DNA of 64,000 nt from Micromonospora alfalfae (GCF_022230925.1 NZ_JAKKFH010000061.1:1-64000); one strand, 5' to 3'; counted from the first letter of the stretch, positions 17,262 through 25,719 are shown. The notes: generated by a model not told the origin, from the sequence alone. Numbers and translations are program-made.

Positions 17262-17903
17262 ATGCCGGGAGCCTCCACCTTGCGACTCGTCGTCGTGGAC
17301 GATCACCCCCTTTTCGTCCGCGGCCTGGAGTTGCTGCTCCCGATCACCACAAACGGCCGCGTCGCTGTGGTCGCCTCGACCGGCGATGCCGCCGCGGCAG
17401 CGGCCCTGGTCAGCAACTGCCGCCCCGACCTGGCCCTGGTCGACCTGCACATGCCGCCGCCCGGCGGCATCCGGGCGGTGGCCGCCATCCGGCGGACCAC
17501 CCCACGGGTACGGGTGGTCGCGATGTCCGGCTCCACCGACCCCGGGCCGGCGGTGGAGGCGCTACGGGCCGGCGCCGAGGGGTTCCTGCCCAAGACCAGC
17601 GAAGCGGAGGAACTACTGCCCCCACTGCTGGCGATCCTCGACGGCTGGGCGGTGCTGCCGGCCGAACTGCTGCGCGCCATGCTGCGGCCCACGCGCCCCG
17701 CGCCCGTCGACCTGGACGGCGAGGAACGGAGGCTGCTGCGGGCGATCGCCGCCGGCCGCAGCACCGTCGACATCGCCGAAGAACTGCACGTCTCCGAACG
17801 GACGGTGAAACGGATGACCGCCGCGTTGCTACGCAAGTTGCGGGTCTCGAACCGGGCCGAGGCGGCTGCCGTCGCCGGCCACAGCGGCATCCTCGGGGAA
17901 TGA
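17262..17903 (+). CDS. NarL-type response regulator
   Basis: 213 residues from ATG 17262 (GGGGAA upstream); the frame is open further but that region overlaps the divergent kinase gene. Receiver domain with DD (13-14), phosphoacceptor D61 in LALVDLHMPPPGG (Pro-rich beta3-alpha3 loop in place of the common MPGLDG), S in AMSGST and K in FLPKTS. LuxR-type HTH at the C-terminus (LLRAIAAGRSTVDIAEELHVSERTVKRMTAALLRKL). Divergent from the HisKA kinase. Confidence 0.9.
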   Translation: MPGASTLRLVVVDDHPLFVRGLELLLPITTNGRVAVVASTGDAAAAAALVSNCRPDLALVDLHMPPPGGIRAVAAIRRTTPRVRVVAMSGSTDPGPAVEALRAGAEGFLPKTSEAEELLPPLLAILDGWAVLPAELLRAMLRPTRPAPVDLDGEERRLLRAIAAGRSTVDIAEELHVSERTVKRMTAALLRKLRVSNRAEAAAVAGHSGILGE

Positions 17904-18047
17904 AGCTCCGGCACCGAACCGATTCACGGTTTTGCTCGGTAACGGAATCGCGACGCGCCGAATGAATGGAAGGCATATTGTTGCGGATTACCGGGGTGGT
18001 AGGTCAGACTTTGGACACATCCCGCCGCACACAGGGAGTAATCGGCA

Positions 18048-18395
18048 ATGGCGAGAAAAGTAATCACGGTTCTGACCGACGACCTCGACGGTGGGAAGGC
18101 CGACCGGACGGTCGAGTTCAGCCTCGACGGCGTGGCCTACACGATCGATGTCTCCGACGAGAATGCCGGCGTCCTGCGCAAGGCGCTCGATCCGTACATC
18201 AATGCGGGTCGGCGGATCGGGCGCGGCCCGGTGGAGAGCGCCCGTTCAGTCCGACGGCCGGGACGACCCACCGGTGCGGGAATGGATCGGGAGCAGAACC
18301 GGGCCATCCGGGAATGGGCCGTCAAGAACGGCTACAAGATTTCCGAGCGCGGCCGCATCCCGGTTGAGGTCGTCGAGGCGTACAAGAGCCGCTGA
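18048..18395 (+). CDS. lsr2: Lsr2 nucleoid-associated H-NS-like silencer
   Basis: 115 residues. The N-terminal oligomerisation domain begins MARKVITVLTDDLDGGKADRTVEFSLDG and the C-terminal DNA-binding domain carries the minor-groove RGR motif in SERGRIPVEVVEAY (~102-106). Lsr2 bridges AT-rich, often horizontally acquired DNA and silences it, including biosynthetic clusters in Streptomyces. Start ATG 18048 follows CAGGGAGTAATC. The 144-bp upstream gap is comparatively AT-rich, as expected for autoregulation. Ends in a very strong terminator. Confidence 0.95.
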   Translation: MARKVITVLTDDLDGGKADRTVEFSLDGVAYTIDVSDENAGVLRKALDPYINAGRRIGRGPVESARSVRRPGRPTGAGMDREQNRAIREWAVKNGYKISERGRIPVEVVEAYKSR

Positions 18396-18403
18396 CGCGA
18401 CTC

Positions 18404-18437
18404 GACGGGGCCCCGCCGGAAACGGCGGGGCCCCGTC
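18404..18437 (+). terminator. Strong intrinsic terminator of lsr2
   Basis: Perfect 15-bp stem (18404-18418 / 18423-18437) with GAAA tetraloop, followed by GTTTTG. Begins 9 nt past the lsr2 stop. Confidence 0.92.
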
Positions 18438-18463
18438 GTTTTGTCAGGGCTCCCGAAGCGATG

Positions 18464-18509
18464 CGGCGGCCGGCCACCCCGGGTTGTCGCCCCGAGTGGC
18501 CGGCCGCCG
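18464..18509 (-). terminator. Hairpin terminator of the secreted Gly/Asn-rich protein gene
   Basis: Perfect 14-bp inverted repeat CGGCGGCCGGCCAC (18464-18477) / GTGGCCGGCCGCCG (18496-18509) with an 18-nt loop, 13 bp beyond the stop of the minus-strand gene at 18523. No T-run. Confidence 0.75.
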
Positions 18510-18522
18510 TTGGTACGTCAGG

Positions 18523-19809
18523 TCAGTTGACGTCGATGCGCACCGAGTCGAAGGCGGGGGTCTGGTTGGCCCGCTCCATCATCGGCAGGCGGTGCGAGCC
18601 GTCACCGGCCCAGACCGAGCACTGGGCGGTGCCGGACTCCGGCAGGCCCGGAATCTGGATCGTCACCTCGTCGGGCTGGGCGCCGCCGCGGCCGTCCTCC
18701 GTCGCGACGAAGAACGCGGGCACCTCCTGCGGCTCCGGCGGAGCGGTCAGGCTGTCCAGCATCCGGCAGGCGGTGTGGAAGTGACCGCGGACCAGGCCCT
18801 GGTCGTTGAGGAGCGAGCTCTCCACGTAGTAACCACCCTGACCGGCGGCCAGGAAGCGGTCCCGGACCAGGTTGCGGGTGCTGACCCGCAGGGTGAAGGG
18901 CTGGTTCTGGCCGACCTGCTCGGGGAACTGGGTGATCAGCAGCGACGGGTTGTTGGCCGCCGCGCCGACCTCACCGAACTCGGTGCTCACGCACCGGTTG
19001 CCGTTCTGGAAACCGTCGTGCGGCTGGAGCCGGCTCTCCTCGCAGTCGTTGGCGAGCACGCCGAGCCCGGCGCCGGGCGCGGTGCCGCCACCGTTGTTGC
19101 CGCCACCGTTGTTACCGCCACCGTTGTTACCGCCGCCGTTGTTGCCGCCACCGGGGGTGGTGGTCGGCGTGCTGCCGCCGCCGTTGTTGCCGCCCGTGCC
19201 GCCGGTGGGCTGCACCTGGCACTCGGCGAGCTGCGCGAGGCCCTGCGGCCGGGGTCCGACCCGGTCGATGGCGGTCGTGATCCGGTCCAGCACGGCGCGG
19301 CGCTTGCCGGCCAAGGGCTGGAGGATCGCGCTGCGGATGAACGCCTCACCCTTGTTGCCCTCGGCGGCGAGCCGGCGGTCCGCCTCGGCGATCTGGGTCT
19401 GCAACTGGGCGAGGTTGCGGTCCACCTCGGCGCGCGCCCGGTTCGGCACCTGCGGCAGTTTGGCCGCCACGTCCGGACAGGCGATCGCCGTGCCGGTGCC
19501 CACCGTGCCGTCCTTGCCGTCCTCGCACTCGGGGACCGACTGCTGTCCGTCACCCCAGTGATTACGCACCCACCGACCGTTCTGCCAGGTCCGGCTGGTC
19601 GAGCCACCGGTCGGCGCGGTCGCGCCGGGGCTCGGCTCCACGCACTGCCCGGAAGCCGGACGTGGCTTATTTGTCCGCCGGTCCTGGGCCGACGAAATCT
19701 GAGTCACGGCGACAACTCCGCCGAAGACCGCGAGCGTGCCGACAACTGCCAGCAGACGCTTGCTCCGCGCGTTGCCGGAAGGCCGGCGCGCCCGAGTGGA
19801 CCTGCGCAT
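18523..19809 (-). CDS. Secreted protein of unknown function with Gly/Asn linker
   Basis: 428 residues. Basic N-terminus (MRRSTRARRPSGNARSKR) and hydrophobic segment LLAVVGTLAVFGGVVAVT form a signal peptide or membrane anchor. Region ~50-200 has four Cys and an amphipathic helical stretch (VDRNLAQLQTQIAEADRRLAAEGNKGEAFIRSAIL). A low-complexity linker of GGGNN repeats (~225-250) leads to a C-terminal domain with GFQNGNRCVSTEFGEVG, FTLRVSTRNLVRDRF and VRGHFHTACRML, which could be a beta-sandwich binding domain. No named family recognised; the layout resembles cell-wall-associated actinobacterial proteins. Convergent with lsr2. Confidence 0.75.
   Translation of the reverse strand: MRRSTRARRPSGNARSKRLLAVVGTLAVFGGVVAVTQISSAQDRRTNKPRPASGQCVEPSPGATAPTGGSTSRTWQNGRWVRNHWGDGQQSVPECEDGKDGTVGTGTAIACPDVAAKLPQVPNRARAEVDRNLAQLQTQIAEADRRLAAEGNKGEAFIRSAILQPLAGKRRAVLDRITTAIDRVGPRPQGLAQLAECQVQPTGGTGGNNGGGSTPTTTPGGGNNGGGNNGGGNNGGGNNGGGTAPGAGLGVLANDCEESRLQPHDGFQNGNRCVSTEFGEVGAAANNPSLLITQFPEQVGQNQPFTLRVSTRNLVRDRFLAAGQGGYYVESSLLNDQGLVRGHFHTACRMLDSLTAPPEPQEVPAFFVATEDGRGGAQPDEVTIQIPGLPESGTAQCSVWAGDGSHRLPMMERANQTPAFDSVRIDVN
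19084..19143. repeat. Tandem 15-bp repeat coding for the NNGGG linker
   Basis: Four near-identical 15-bp units (GCCGCCACCGTTGTT on the + strand; two with first base A, one with one further change) encode four NNGGG pentapeptides. Copy-number change by slippage would keep the frame. Confidence 0.85.
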
Positions 19810-20104
19810 CGAATTGCTCTCCTTCTCGATCCGGTAGTGGATTTCTGCCCTCGGCGGACCGACGGATGTGAGGTGGCACGCCGCGGTGGCGACCCACCGT
19901 GACCTACCCGGTAATGCGTCGATGGCCGACGATGCCCTTTCCGCACCGTCTCCCGCGCCCGGTGGACGCGGATGGGGAGATCCTGTTCATTCGCGCAGGA
20001 GTACGGGGCTGCGGCCGGGAAGGTTCAACAGACGCACAGGAAATTGCCGCGACCCGACACGGAGCCGGTGCGGAGCAGGGATCAGCAGGTGAGACGGACG
20101 CTGG

Positions 20105-20980
20105 TCAGTCGGCGCAGAGGTGGTCGAAGGCGAACCCGCCGACCAGTTCGTGGCGGCGCTGGCTCAGCGCGGCGATCTGCGCGGTCCACTCGGCACGCGA
20201 CAGCAGGTCGACGCCGACGTTCTCCCGCAGTCGTTCCCCCACGGCGACGGCGGCGAGATCCTCGGCCAGCCGGGCCGCGTCGATGCCGCAGGAGAAACGG
20301 TGTTCGGTCACCGAGACCTGCTCGATGAGGCACGCGTCGGGGCGTACCTGCACCCAACTCCACCCCTGTGCCGGCCCGTCCACCCAGCGCACGTGCAGTC
20401 CCCGCACGATCGGGTCGGCCACCTGCCCGGCCACGTACGCCTCGACCGCAGCCGCGCGGGTCAGCGCGCCGAGGTCGTTGACCGGGCCGGTACGCCCGTC
20501 CGGCAGCCGGCCCAGGATGTCCCGGAAGCCCACCGGCTGCGGTTCGGTCCCGGCGGCGGTGGCCCCGCCCGCGGCGTAGGCGCGCGCGTCGATCACGTAC
20601 TCGACAAGGCGCCGGCCATGCTCGGCGGCGCTCAACGTGGGCGACCCGATCCGCAGAACCGGTAGGCCGACGGCCGCGCTCACGGCGTCCGTGAGTCGCT
20701 GCACGCGCTGCTCCGCCGAGCCGGGAGGCGGCACCGGGCCGATCTGCACGGCGACGACCGGACGGCCGGTGTCGGCGGTGTAGACAACAAAATCGAAGCT
20801 GGCGCGGCTCGCCGAGGTCCACTGGCTGCCGGTCACGCCGGATGGGCGGCCCTGGACCAGATCAGTGAGCCGGCGCGCCGCCAGGACCCTGTGACCAGCG
20901 CGGCTGAGCAGCGCGTCGAGCCCTGCCTCGGCGGGCATCGCCCGCAGCCCACCGCGGTCGTCGCTCCCGATGCTCGTCAT
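20105..20980 (-). CDS. DUF2726-like protein of unknown function
   Basis: 291 residues, no signal or membrane segment. Near residue 50-90 ASFDFVVYTADTGRPVVAVQIGP resembles the DUF2726/PD-(D/E)xK-like core (DF...P..A.E/Q..G), but the Glu and Lys of a nuclease site are not evident. The rest (AVGLPVLRIGSPTLS, RRLVEYVIDARAY) fits the same fold loosely. ATG 20980 chosen over a frame extension to 21043 because CAGG lies just upstream. Divergent from the Asp23 operon across 164 bp. Confidence 0.55.
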   Translation of the reverse strand: MTSIGSDDRGGLRAMPAEAGLDALLSRAGHRVLAARRLTDLVQGRPSGVTGSQWTSASRASFDFVVYTADTGRPVVAVQIGPVPPPGSAEQRVQRLTDAVSAAVGLPVLRIGSPTLSAAEHGRRLVEYVIDARAYAAGGATAAGTEPQPVGFRDILGRLPDGRTGPVNDLGALTRAAAVEAYVAGQVADPIVRGLHVRWVDGPAQGWSWVQVRPDACLIEQVSVTEHRFSCGIDAARLAEDLAAVAVGERLRENVGVDLLSRAEWTAQIAALSQRRHELVGGFAFDHLCAD

Positions 20981-21144
20981 CTGCCTGATCCATCCGCCGG
21001 TCGGTCGAGCCGGGCCGAGTCTAGGTGGTCGATCATGGGCCACCGAGTTCTGATGTGACGGGGATCACAGTAGCGCCGACGTTCCAGGGATGGCCCCCGG
21101 GTGTATCCAGCCACCGCCGGTACCGGACCGGCCCGGAGGTGACC

Positions 21145-21336
21145 ATGTCGCGACAGCAGTTCGGCTTCCTCGCCGGGTTCCTCGCCGTGGCGGTCTGGGC
21201 GCTCGCCGGCGTCGGCGTGGCCGCCCTCGCCGTGCTCGCCGGCCTGCTCGGCTGGCTGGTCGTCCGGGTGCTCGACGGCGACCTCGCGGTGACCGGTCTC
21301 GGCGACCGCCGCGCCGACGCTCGGCGGCGCCGATGA
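21145..21336 (+). CDS. DUF2273 small membrane protein of the Asp23 operon
   Basis: 63 residues: two closely spaced hydrophobic helices (FGFLAGFLAVAVWALAGVGVAALAVLAGLLGWLVVRVLDG) and a basic tail. This is the DUF2273 partner found with Asp23/Gls24 envelope-stress genes. ATG 21145 has a strong GGAGGTGA site 4 nt upstream. Its stop overlaps the asp23 start by 4 bp. Confidence 0.85.
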   Translation: MSRQQFGFLAGFLAVAVWALAGVGVAALAVLAGLLGWLVVRVLDGDLAVTGLGDRRADARRRR

Positions 21337-21713
21337 CCACCCGCCCGTCCGCGGGGACGAACCCCCGCACCGGGCTGGCCCCCGCGACCACCGGTCCGGA
21401 GCGCCGCCCGGGTGACACCGCGGAGGTCGCGCGGATCGCGGTGCAGGCGGCCAGCCTCGTGCCGGGCGTGTCCGTCGTCCGCCCGGCGGCGGTCCGCCTG
21501 GATGACCGGTCCGTCGGACTCGACCTGCACCTGATCACCTGGTACGGGCACAGCGTGCCGACGATCGCCGAGGCCGTCCGGGCGGTGGTCACCGACCGGG
21601 TGGCCGCCCAGACCGGCCTCAGCGTGGCGGTGGTGACAGTCACAGTGGACGACCTGCTCGTCCCCGGCGTCGACTCCTCCGGGGTCGGCACCGCCAGGCC
21701 CGAGGACGGCTGA
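21333..21713 (+). CDS. Asp23/Gls24 family envelope stress response protein
   Basis: 126 residues. Core of the Asp23 fold: VARIAVQAASLVPGVSVV, then DRSVGLDLHLITWYGHSVPTIAEAVRAVVTDRVAAQTGLSVAVVTVTVDDL. In Staphylococcus, Asp23 is an abundant membrane-associated protein held by AmaP; that partner is encoded two genes downstream. ATG overlaps the DUF2273 stop (ATGA). Confidence 0.9.
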   Translation: MTTRPSAGTNPRTGLAPATTGPERRPGDTAEVARIAVQAASLVPGVSVVRPAAVRLDDRSVGLDLHLITWYGHSVPTIAEAVRAVVTDRVAAQTGLSVAVVTVTVDDLLVPGVDSSGVGTARPEDG

Positions 21714-21714
21714 G

Positions 21715-22236
21715 ATGCGCACCGTCAACCGGGTCGCCTCGTTGCTGCTGGCCACCGCTCTGCTCCTCGGTGGCGCGGCGGCGGCCGTCCAGGCGTTGCT
21801 GCTCACAGTGCGCCGACCGACACCGCTCGACACGAGCGGCTGGCTCGACGCGCTGAGCGACACCCGGTGGCGCGACCCGACCGTCCGGGCGGTGGCCGCC
21901 GGGGCTCTCCTCCTGGGCCTGGCCATTCTCGTAGCCCAGCTGCGCCGCTGGACGCCGGTCCGCCTGCGTGCCGACGAGCGCGACGGCTGGTACCTGCACC
22001 GGCGGTGTGTGGAACGGCGGCTCGCTGACGCCGCCAGCGCGGTGCCGGGCGTCCGCCGCGCCCGGGTCCGGGTCCGACGGCGGGGCGGCCAGTGGCGCCC
22101 CCGGGTCCGCGCGTCTGGCGACCCGGCGGCCCGAGCGGAGGTCGAGTTCGCGGTGCACCAGGAGTTGCGCCACCTCACCGCACCCCGCCCCGCCCGGATC
22201 GACGTCCGGCTGCTGCCTCGGCGACGGCCGGCGTGA
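21715..22236 (+). CDS. DUF6286-type membrane protein of the Asp23 operon
   Basis: 173 residues. Two membrane helices (SLLLATALLLGGAAAAVQALLL and VAAGALLLGLAILVAQL) separated by ~45 residues, then a cytoplasmic Arg-rich domain (CVERRLADAASAVPGVRRARVRVRR) that resembles an Asp23-like half-fold. Starts 1 bp after the asp23 stop and overlaps the next gene by 4 bp (GTGA). Confidence 0.8.
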   Translation: MRTVNRVASLLLATALLLGGAAAAVQALLLTVRRPTPLDTSGWLDALSDTRWRDPTVRAVAAGALLLGLAILVAQLRRWTPVRLRADERDGWYLHRRCVERRLADAASAVPGVRRARVRVRRRGGQWRPRVRASGDPAARAEVEFAVHQELRHLTAPRPARIDVRLLPRRRPA

Positions 22237-22793
22237 CCAACGCCGGGCACCGACTGCTGTGGACGATCATCGCGCTGCTGCTTGTCGCGGGCGGCTCGGC
22301 GGCGCTGACGGCCAGCCTCGGCACGTTGCCCGGTGCTGACCCGGCGGCGGTGCTGCTCAGCGCCGAACTGGTCGACGAGTGGCGGACGGCCGCGCCGTGG
22401 AGCACCCTGGCCGCGGCCGTCGCCGGGGCGCTGTTCGCGCTGGCCGGGCAACGCCTGCTGGCCCGGGAACTGCGGGGCCCGGACGGCACGCTGCGCGGCA
22501 CCCTCAGCCACCCCGGCCGCCGGCCGGGCCGGACCCGGCTGGCCACCGACGTTCTCGCCGACGCACTGGAACGCGACCTGACCGGCAACCCCGGGGTACG
22601 CCGGGCCCGGGTGGTGCTCACCGGCGCGCCACCGCACCCCGACGTGTGGATCCGCGTGGACCTCACCGCCGATGCGCCGACCGCCGGCGTACGCGAGCAC
22701 GTTCGCGCCGCGGTCCGCCGATTCGCGGCCACTACCGACTGCCAGCCCGCGCACCTCGACGTGACCGCCCGCATCGAGCCCGGTCATCCCTGA
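22233..22793 (+). CDS. amaP: Alkaline shock response membrane anchor protein AmaP
   Basis: 186 residues. Two N-terminal membrane helices (LLWTIIALLLVAGGSAALTASLG and TLAAAVAGALFALAGQRLLA) and a cytoplasmic C-terminal domain (TDVLADALERDLTGNPGVRRARVVLTGAPPHPDVWIRVDLTADA), the AmaP layout. Expected to recruit Asp23 to the membrane. GTG 22233 start overlaps the previous stop; last gene of the four-gene operon. Confidence 0.83.
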   Translation: MTNAGHRLLWTIIALLLVAGGSAALTASLGTLPGADPAAVLLSAELVDEWRTAAPWSTLAAAVAGALFALAGQRLLARELRGPDGTLRGTLSHPGRRPGRTRLATDVLADALERDLTGNPGVRRARVVLTGAPPHPDVWIRVDLTADAPTAGVREHVRAAVRRFAATTDCQPAHLDVTARIEPGHP

Positions 22794-22864
22794 GCTGACC
22801 CCGACCCGCGGGGCATGATCGGTGTCGGCGGCCCGGTGGCCCGGCGGCCCAGCGGCTCGGCGGT

Positions 22865-23806
22865 TCAGCCAGCGGGTCGTCGGCGGGCGGCCAGGGTGCT
22901 GGCGCCGATGGAAACCGCAAGGGTCAGCAGCACCACGGCCAGGGTCAACCAGACCGGCAGCTTGCCCACCGGTGTCTCGGCGAGAATCAGCTTCAGCCCG
23001 GCGAAGGCCAGGAGCAGCGCCAACCCGTACCGCAGGTAGCCGAAGTGCCGCAGCAGGCCGGCGAGGCAGAAGTAGAGGCTGCGCAGCCCCAGGACGGCGA
23101 ACGCGGTAGCCGTCCAGACCAGGAAGGTGTTTGTGGTGATGGCAAGGATCGCCGCCACCGAGTCGATGGCGAAGACCACGTCGGTGGCCTCGATGGCGAC
23201 GAGCGCGACCAGCAGCAACGTCGCCACCCGTCGGCCGGCCACCCGGGCGGTGAACCGGTCGCCGTGATAGCGGGCATCGGTGGGCACCAGCCGCCGGAAC
23301 AGCCGGACCACCACATTCCGTTCCGGGTCGACGTCCGGCTTCCCGCGTACGGCCAGCCGCCAGCCGGTCCAGATCAGGAACCCGCCCAGCGCGAAACCGG
23401 CCCAGGCGAGCCGGTCCAGCAACTCGGCACCGGCGAAGATGAACAGCAGCCGGAAGACGAGCGCCCCCACGACACCCCAGAACAGCACCTTGTGCTGGTA
23501 GCCCGACGGCACCTGGAAGTAGCCGAAGAGCAGCGCGAAGACGAACACGTTGTCCACCGAGAGCGCCTTCTCCAGCAGGTAGCCGGAGAAGTACGCGATG
23601 GCCGGGTCACCGCCGAGGCCCCACCAGACGACCAGGCCGAACAGCAGACCCGCGCCGATCCAGACGGCGCTCCACAGCAGTGCCTCGCGGAGCTCGATCA
23701 CGTGGTTGTCCCGGTGCAGGAGCACATCCACGGCGAGCAGCACCGCGATCACCGCGCCGACCGCCGCCCAGGCCCACAGTGGGACCGCGACCGTCGCCTC
23801 AGCCAC
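22865..23806 (-). CDS. TerC/Alx family integral membrane protein
   Basis: 313 residues with about nine membrane helices and the conserved acidic positions of the family: EALLWSAVWIGAG, LEKALSVDNVFVFALLF and VALVAIEATDVVFAIDSVAA. Alx/TerC proteins export manganese or load metal onto secreted proteins; tellurite resistance is the historical name. GTG 23806 chosen because GGAGGG stands 7 nt upstream; an ATG at 23821 is possible. Confidence 0.93.
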   Translation of the reverse strand: MAEATVAVPLWAWAAVGAVIAVLLAVDVLLHRDNHVIELREALLWSAVWIGAGLLFGLVVWWGLGGDPAIAYFSGYLLEKALSVDNVFVFALLFGYFQVPSGYQHKVLFWGVVGALVFRLLFIFAGAELLDRLAWAGFALGGFLIWTGWRLAVRGKPDVDPERNVVVRLFRRLVPTDARYHGDRFTARVAGRRVATLLLVALVAIEATDVVFAIDSVAAILAITTNTFLVWTATAFAVLGLRSLYFCLAGLLRHFGYLRYGLALLLAFAGLKLILAETPVGKLPVWLTLAVVLLTLAVSIGASTLAARRRPAG

Positions 23807-24097
23807 CGACGCCCTCCGCATCGACCACCGCGCACCGCCCGTCCACCCAGGCCGGCCGGCCCTTTCCGAGCCTAGGTGAACGCCCGACCCGGCATCGGAC
23901 GGTCGAACGAAGTCGGGTCGGTGCCCCACGACGACGATCTGAGCGCTACTCGACGAGCACAGCGCCTGCGATCCGGGGGGGGGTCAAACGTCCCGGGCCG
24001 TTGCGGTCTGTCGGCCCTGCCGCCGAGAACGCCGTGGGCGTCCACTGGAGATGCCACCGGGAAGCGCGGTGCGAAGCTGAGAAGGGACGTGGAGACC

Positions 24098-24646
24098 ATG
24101 ATCGCGACGATCGAGCGGGTCACCGCCAAGAACACCGCTGCTAAGGCCGGCACCGCTCACGAGCGGGCCGTCCGGTACATCCTGGCCGGCACCCGGCTGG
24201 CACTCGGCTGGATCTTCCTCTGGGCCTTCATCGACAAGATGTTCGGCTTCGGGATGGCCACCGAGTCGAAGAACGCCTGGATCAACGGTGGTAGCCCCAC
24301 CAAGGGATTCCTGACCTTCGGCGTGACCGGCCCGTTCAAGGATCTCTACGCCGGGATCGCCGGTGCCGCCTGGGCGGACTGGCTCTTCATGGTCGGCCTG
24401 GCCGGCATCGGTGTCGCGCTGCTGCTCGGCATCGGCATGCGGGTCGCCGCCGTGGCCGGTGGGCTGCTGCTGGTCATGATGTGGACCGCCGTCCTGCCTC
24501 CGGAGAACAACCCCTTCATGGACGACCACCTGATCTACGCGGCGGTGCTGGCGGTCCTGGCGCTGGTCAACGCTGGCGACACCTGGGGCCTGGGCCGGGT
24601 GTGGGCGGGGCTGCCGATCGTCCGGCGGATGCCCTGGCTGCGGTGA
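24098..24646 (+). CDS. DoxX-like membrane protein
   Basis: 182 residues. A short charged N-terminus is followed by four hydrophobic helices (LAGTRLALGWIFLWAFIDKMFG; WADWLFMVGLAGIGVALLLGIG; VAAVAGGLLLVMMWTAVLP; LIYAAVLAVLALVNAG). The WxFLWAFIDKxFGFG and NNPFMDDHLIYA motifs fit the DoxX/DoxD thiosulfate:quinone oxidoreductase-like group. ATG 24098 has GGAG 6 nt upstream; a GTG 9 bp earlier with GAAGGGA is equally possible. The 291-bp upstream gap contains a run of nine G (23975-23983) and no gene. Confidence 0.85.
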   Translation: MIATIERVTAKNTAAKAGTAHERAVRYILAGTRLALGWIFLWAFIDKMFGFGMATESKNAWINGGSPTKGFLTFGVTGPFKDLYAGIAGAAWADWLFMVGLAGIGVALLLGIGMRVAAVAGGLLLVMMWTAVLPPENNPFMDDHLIYAAVLAVLALVNAGDTWGLGRVWAGLPIVRRMPWLR

Positions 24647-24862
24647 ACACCGCACACCCCCTCCGCGGGCGTCACCAGCACCGGTGACGCCCGCCAGGGC
24701 GTCGCCCCACCACCCGGGCCGGCAGCGCCACCGGGACCGCCGATGTGCGACCGGCGGGGACGGGCCTGAGCAGGTTGCGGGTCCGCCGCACATCGGTGAG
24801 GGGTGATCCGGCAGGATCGACGGTGACCGGACACATCACCCAACACGGCAGGAGATCCCCGC

Positions 24863-25255
24863 ATGACCCAGGCAGCAGGCGCCCAGTCGGGCAAGCCCGA
24901 GGTTGGTCCGATCGAGGGTGCACCGCCGGCCGACCTCGTGATCGAGGACATCACCGTGGGCGACGGCCCGCAGGCCCAGCCGGGCCAACTGGTCAGCGTG
25001 CACTACGTTGGCGTGTCGCACTCCACCGGCGGCGAGTTCGACTCGTCGTGGAGCCGGGGCGAGGCGTTCGACTTTCCGCTCGGCGGCGGTCAGGTCATCG
25101 CCGGCTGGGACCAGGGCGTCGCCGGCATGCGCGTCGGCGGTCGCCGTCGCCTGATCATCCCGCCGCACCTGGGGTACGGCGACCGGGGTGCCGGCGGCGT
25201 CATCAAGCCGGGCGAGACGCTGGTCTTCGTCGTCGACCTGCTCGGCGTGAGCTGA
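24863..25255 (+). CDS. FKBP-type peptidyl-prolyl cis-trans isomerase
   Basis: 130 residues, one cytosolic FKBP domain: VSVHYVGVSHSTGGEFDSSW, GGGQVIAGWDQGVAGMRVGGRRRLIIPPHLGYG and GETLVFVVDLLGV cover the active-site Tyr, Asp, Phe, Val/Ile-Trp and Tyr pocket. No signal peptide. ATG 24863 is preceded by GGAGAT. Followed by a hairpin terminator. Confidence 0.96.
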   Translation: MTQAAGAQSGKPEVGPIEGAPPADLVIEDITVGDGPQAQPGQLVSVHYVGVSHSTGGEFDSSWSRGEAFDFPLGGGQVIAGWDQGVAGMRVGGRRRLIIPPHLGYGDRGAGGVIKPGETLVFVVDLLGVS

Positions 25256-25264
25256 CCGATTGCC

Positions 25265-25292
25265 GGGGTCGCCGGCCCACGCCGGCGGCCCC
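25265..25292 (+). terminator. Hairpin terminator of the FKBP gene
   Basis: 12-bp stem GGGGTCGCCGGC (25265-25276) / GCCGGCGGCCCC (25281-25292) with one G-U wobble and a CCAC loop, 10 nt past the stop. Confidence 0.75.
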
Positions 25293-25332
25293 GCGTCCGG
25301 GTGCGAGGGTGGAAGCCCACCTCGCCGTCGGG

Positions 25333-25719
25333 TCAGGCGGCCAGTTGCAGGTCCGTGGTCGCGAACGCCGGGCGACGCGCGGCCTCGATCGGCGAGGTCA
25401 GCTCCAGAATCGGCATCACGCGGTGCAGCCCGCTGACGCGCAACACCCGCGCCACCACCGGGCTCGGGTCGACCAGGACCAGCTCGCCACCCCGGGCCCG
25501 CACGCGCAGATGCGCGGCGAGCAGCGTGCGAACGCCGGCGGCGGAGAGCAGCCGCAGCCCGGACAAGTCCAGTTGAAGCATCGGGCGGGCCGGCGCGGAC
25601 CACAGCGCGGACCGGAACGCGGACACCGTTGCGATGTCGATCTCGCCGGCCACCCGCACGAGGACCATCTGGTCACCCACGCTGACCTGCACGTCCAGCC
25701 GGTCGCTGTGCTCTTCCAT
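25333..25719 (-). CDS. STAS-domain anti-sigma-factor-antagonist-like protein
   Basis: 128 residues, single STAS domain: VLVRVAGEIDIATVSAFRSAL, LQLDLSGLRLLSAAGVRTLLAAH and ELVLVDPSPVVARVLRVSGL. In SpoIIAA the phosphorylated Ser lies in the D-S-S-G turn; here the corresponding turn is S-A-A-G, so the normal phospho-Ser is replaced by Ala. It may be a constitutive antagonist or use the preceding Ser. No anti-sigma kinase is adjacent. ATG 25719 start. Confidence 0.85.
   Translation of the reverse strand: MEEHSDRLDVQVSVGDQMVLVRVAGEIDIATVSAFRSALWSAPARPMLQLDLSGLRLLSAAGVRTLLAAHLRVRARGGELVLVDPSPVVARVLRVSGLHRVMPILELTSPIEAARRPAFATTDLQLAA

Noticed and set aside
19810..20104. Possible small gene between the secreted protein and the DUF2726-like gene
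   Set aside because: Open frames there have no ribosome site, wrong codon-position composition and overlap the neighbour antisense.
23975..23983. Run of nine G as a phase-variation switch
   Set aside because: It lies upstream of the best-supported start of the DoxX-like gene, outside coding sequence; a sequencing length error is equally likely.
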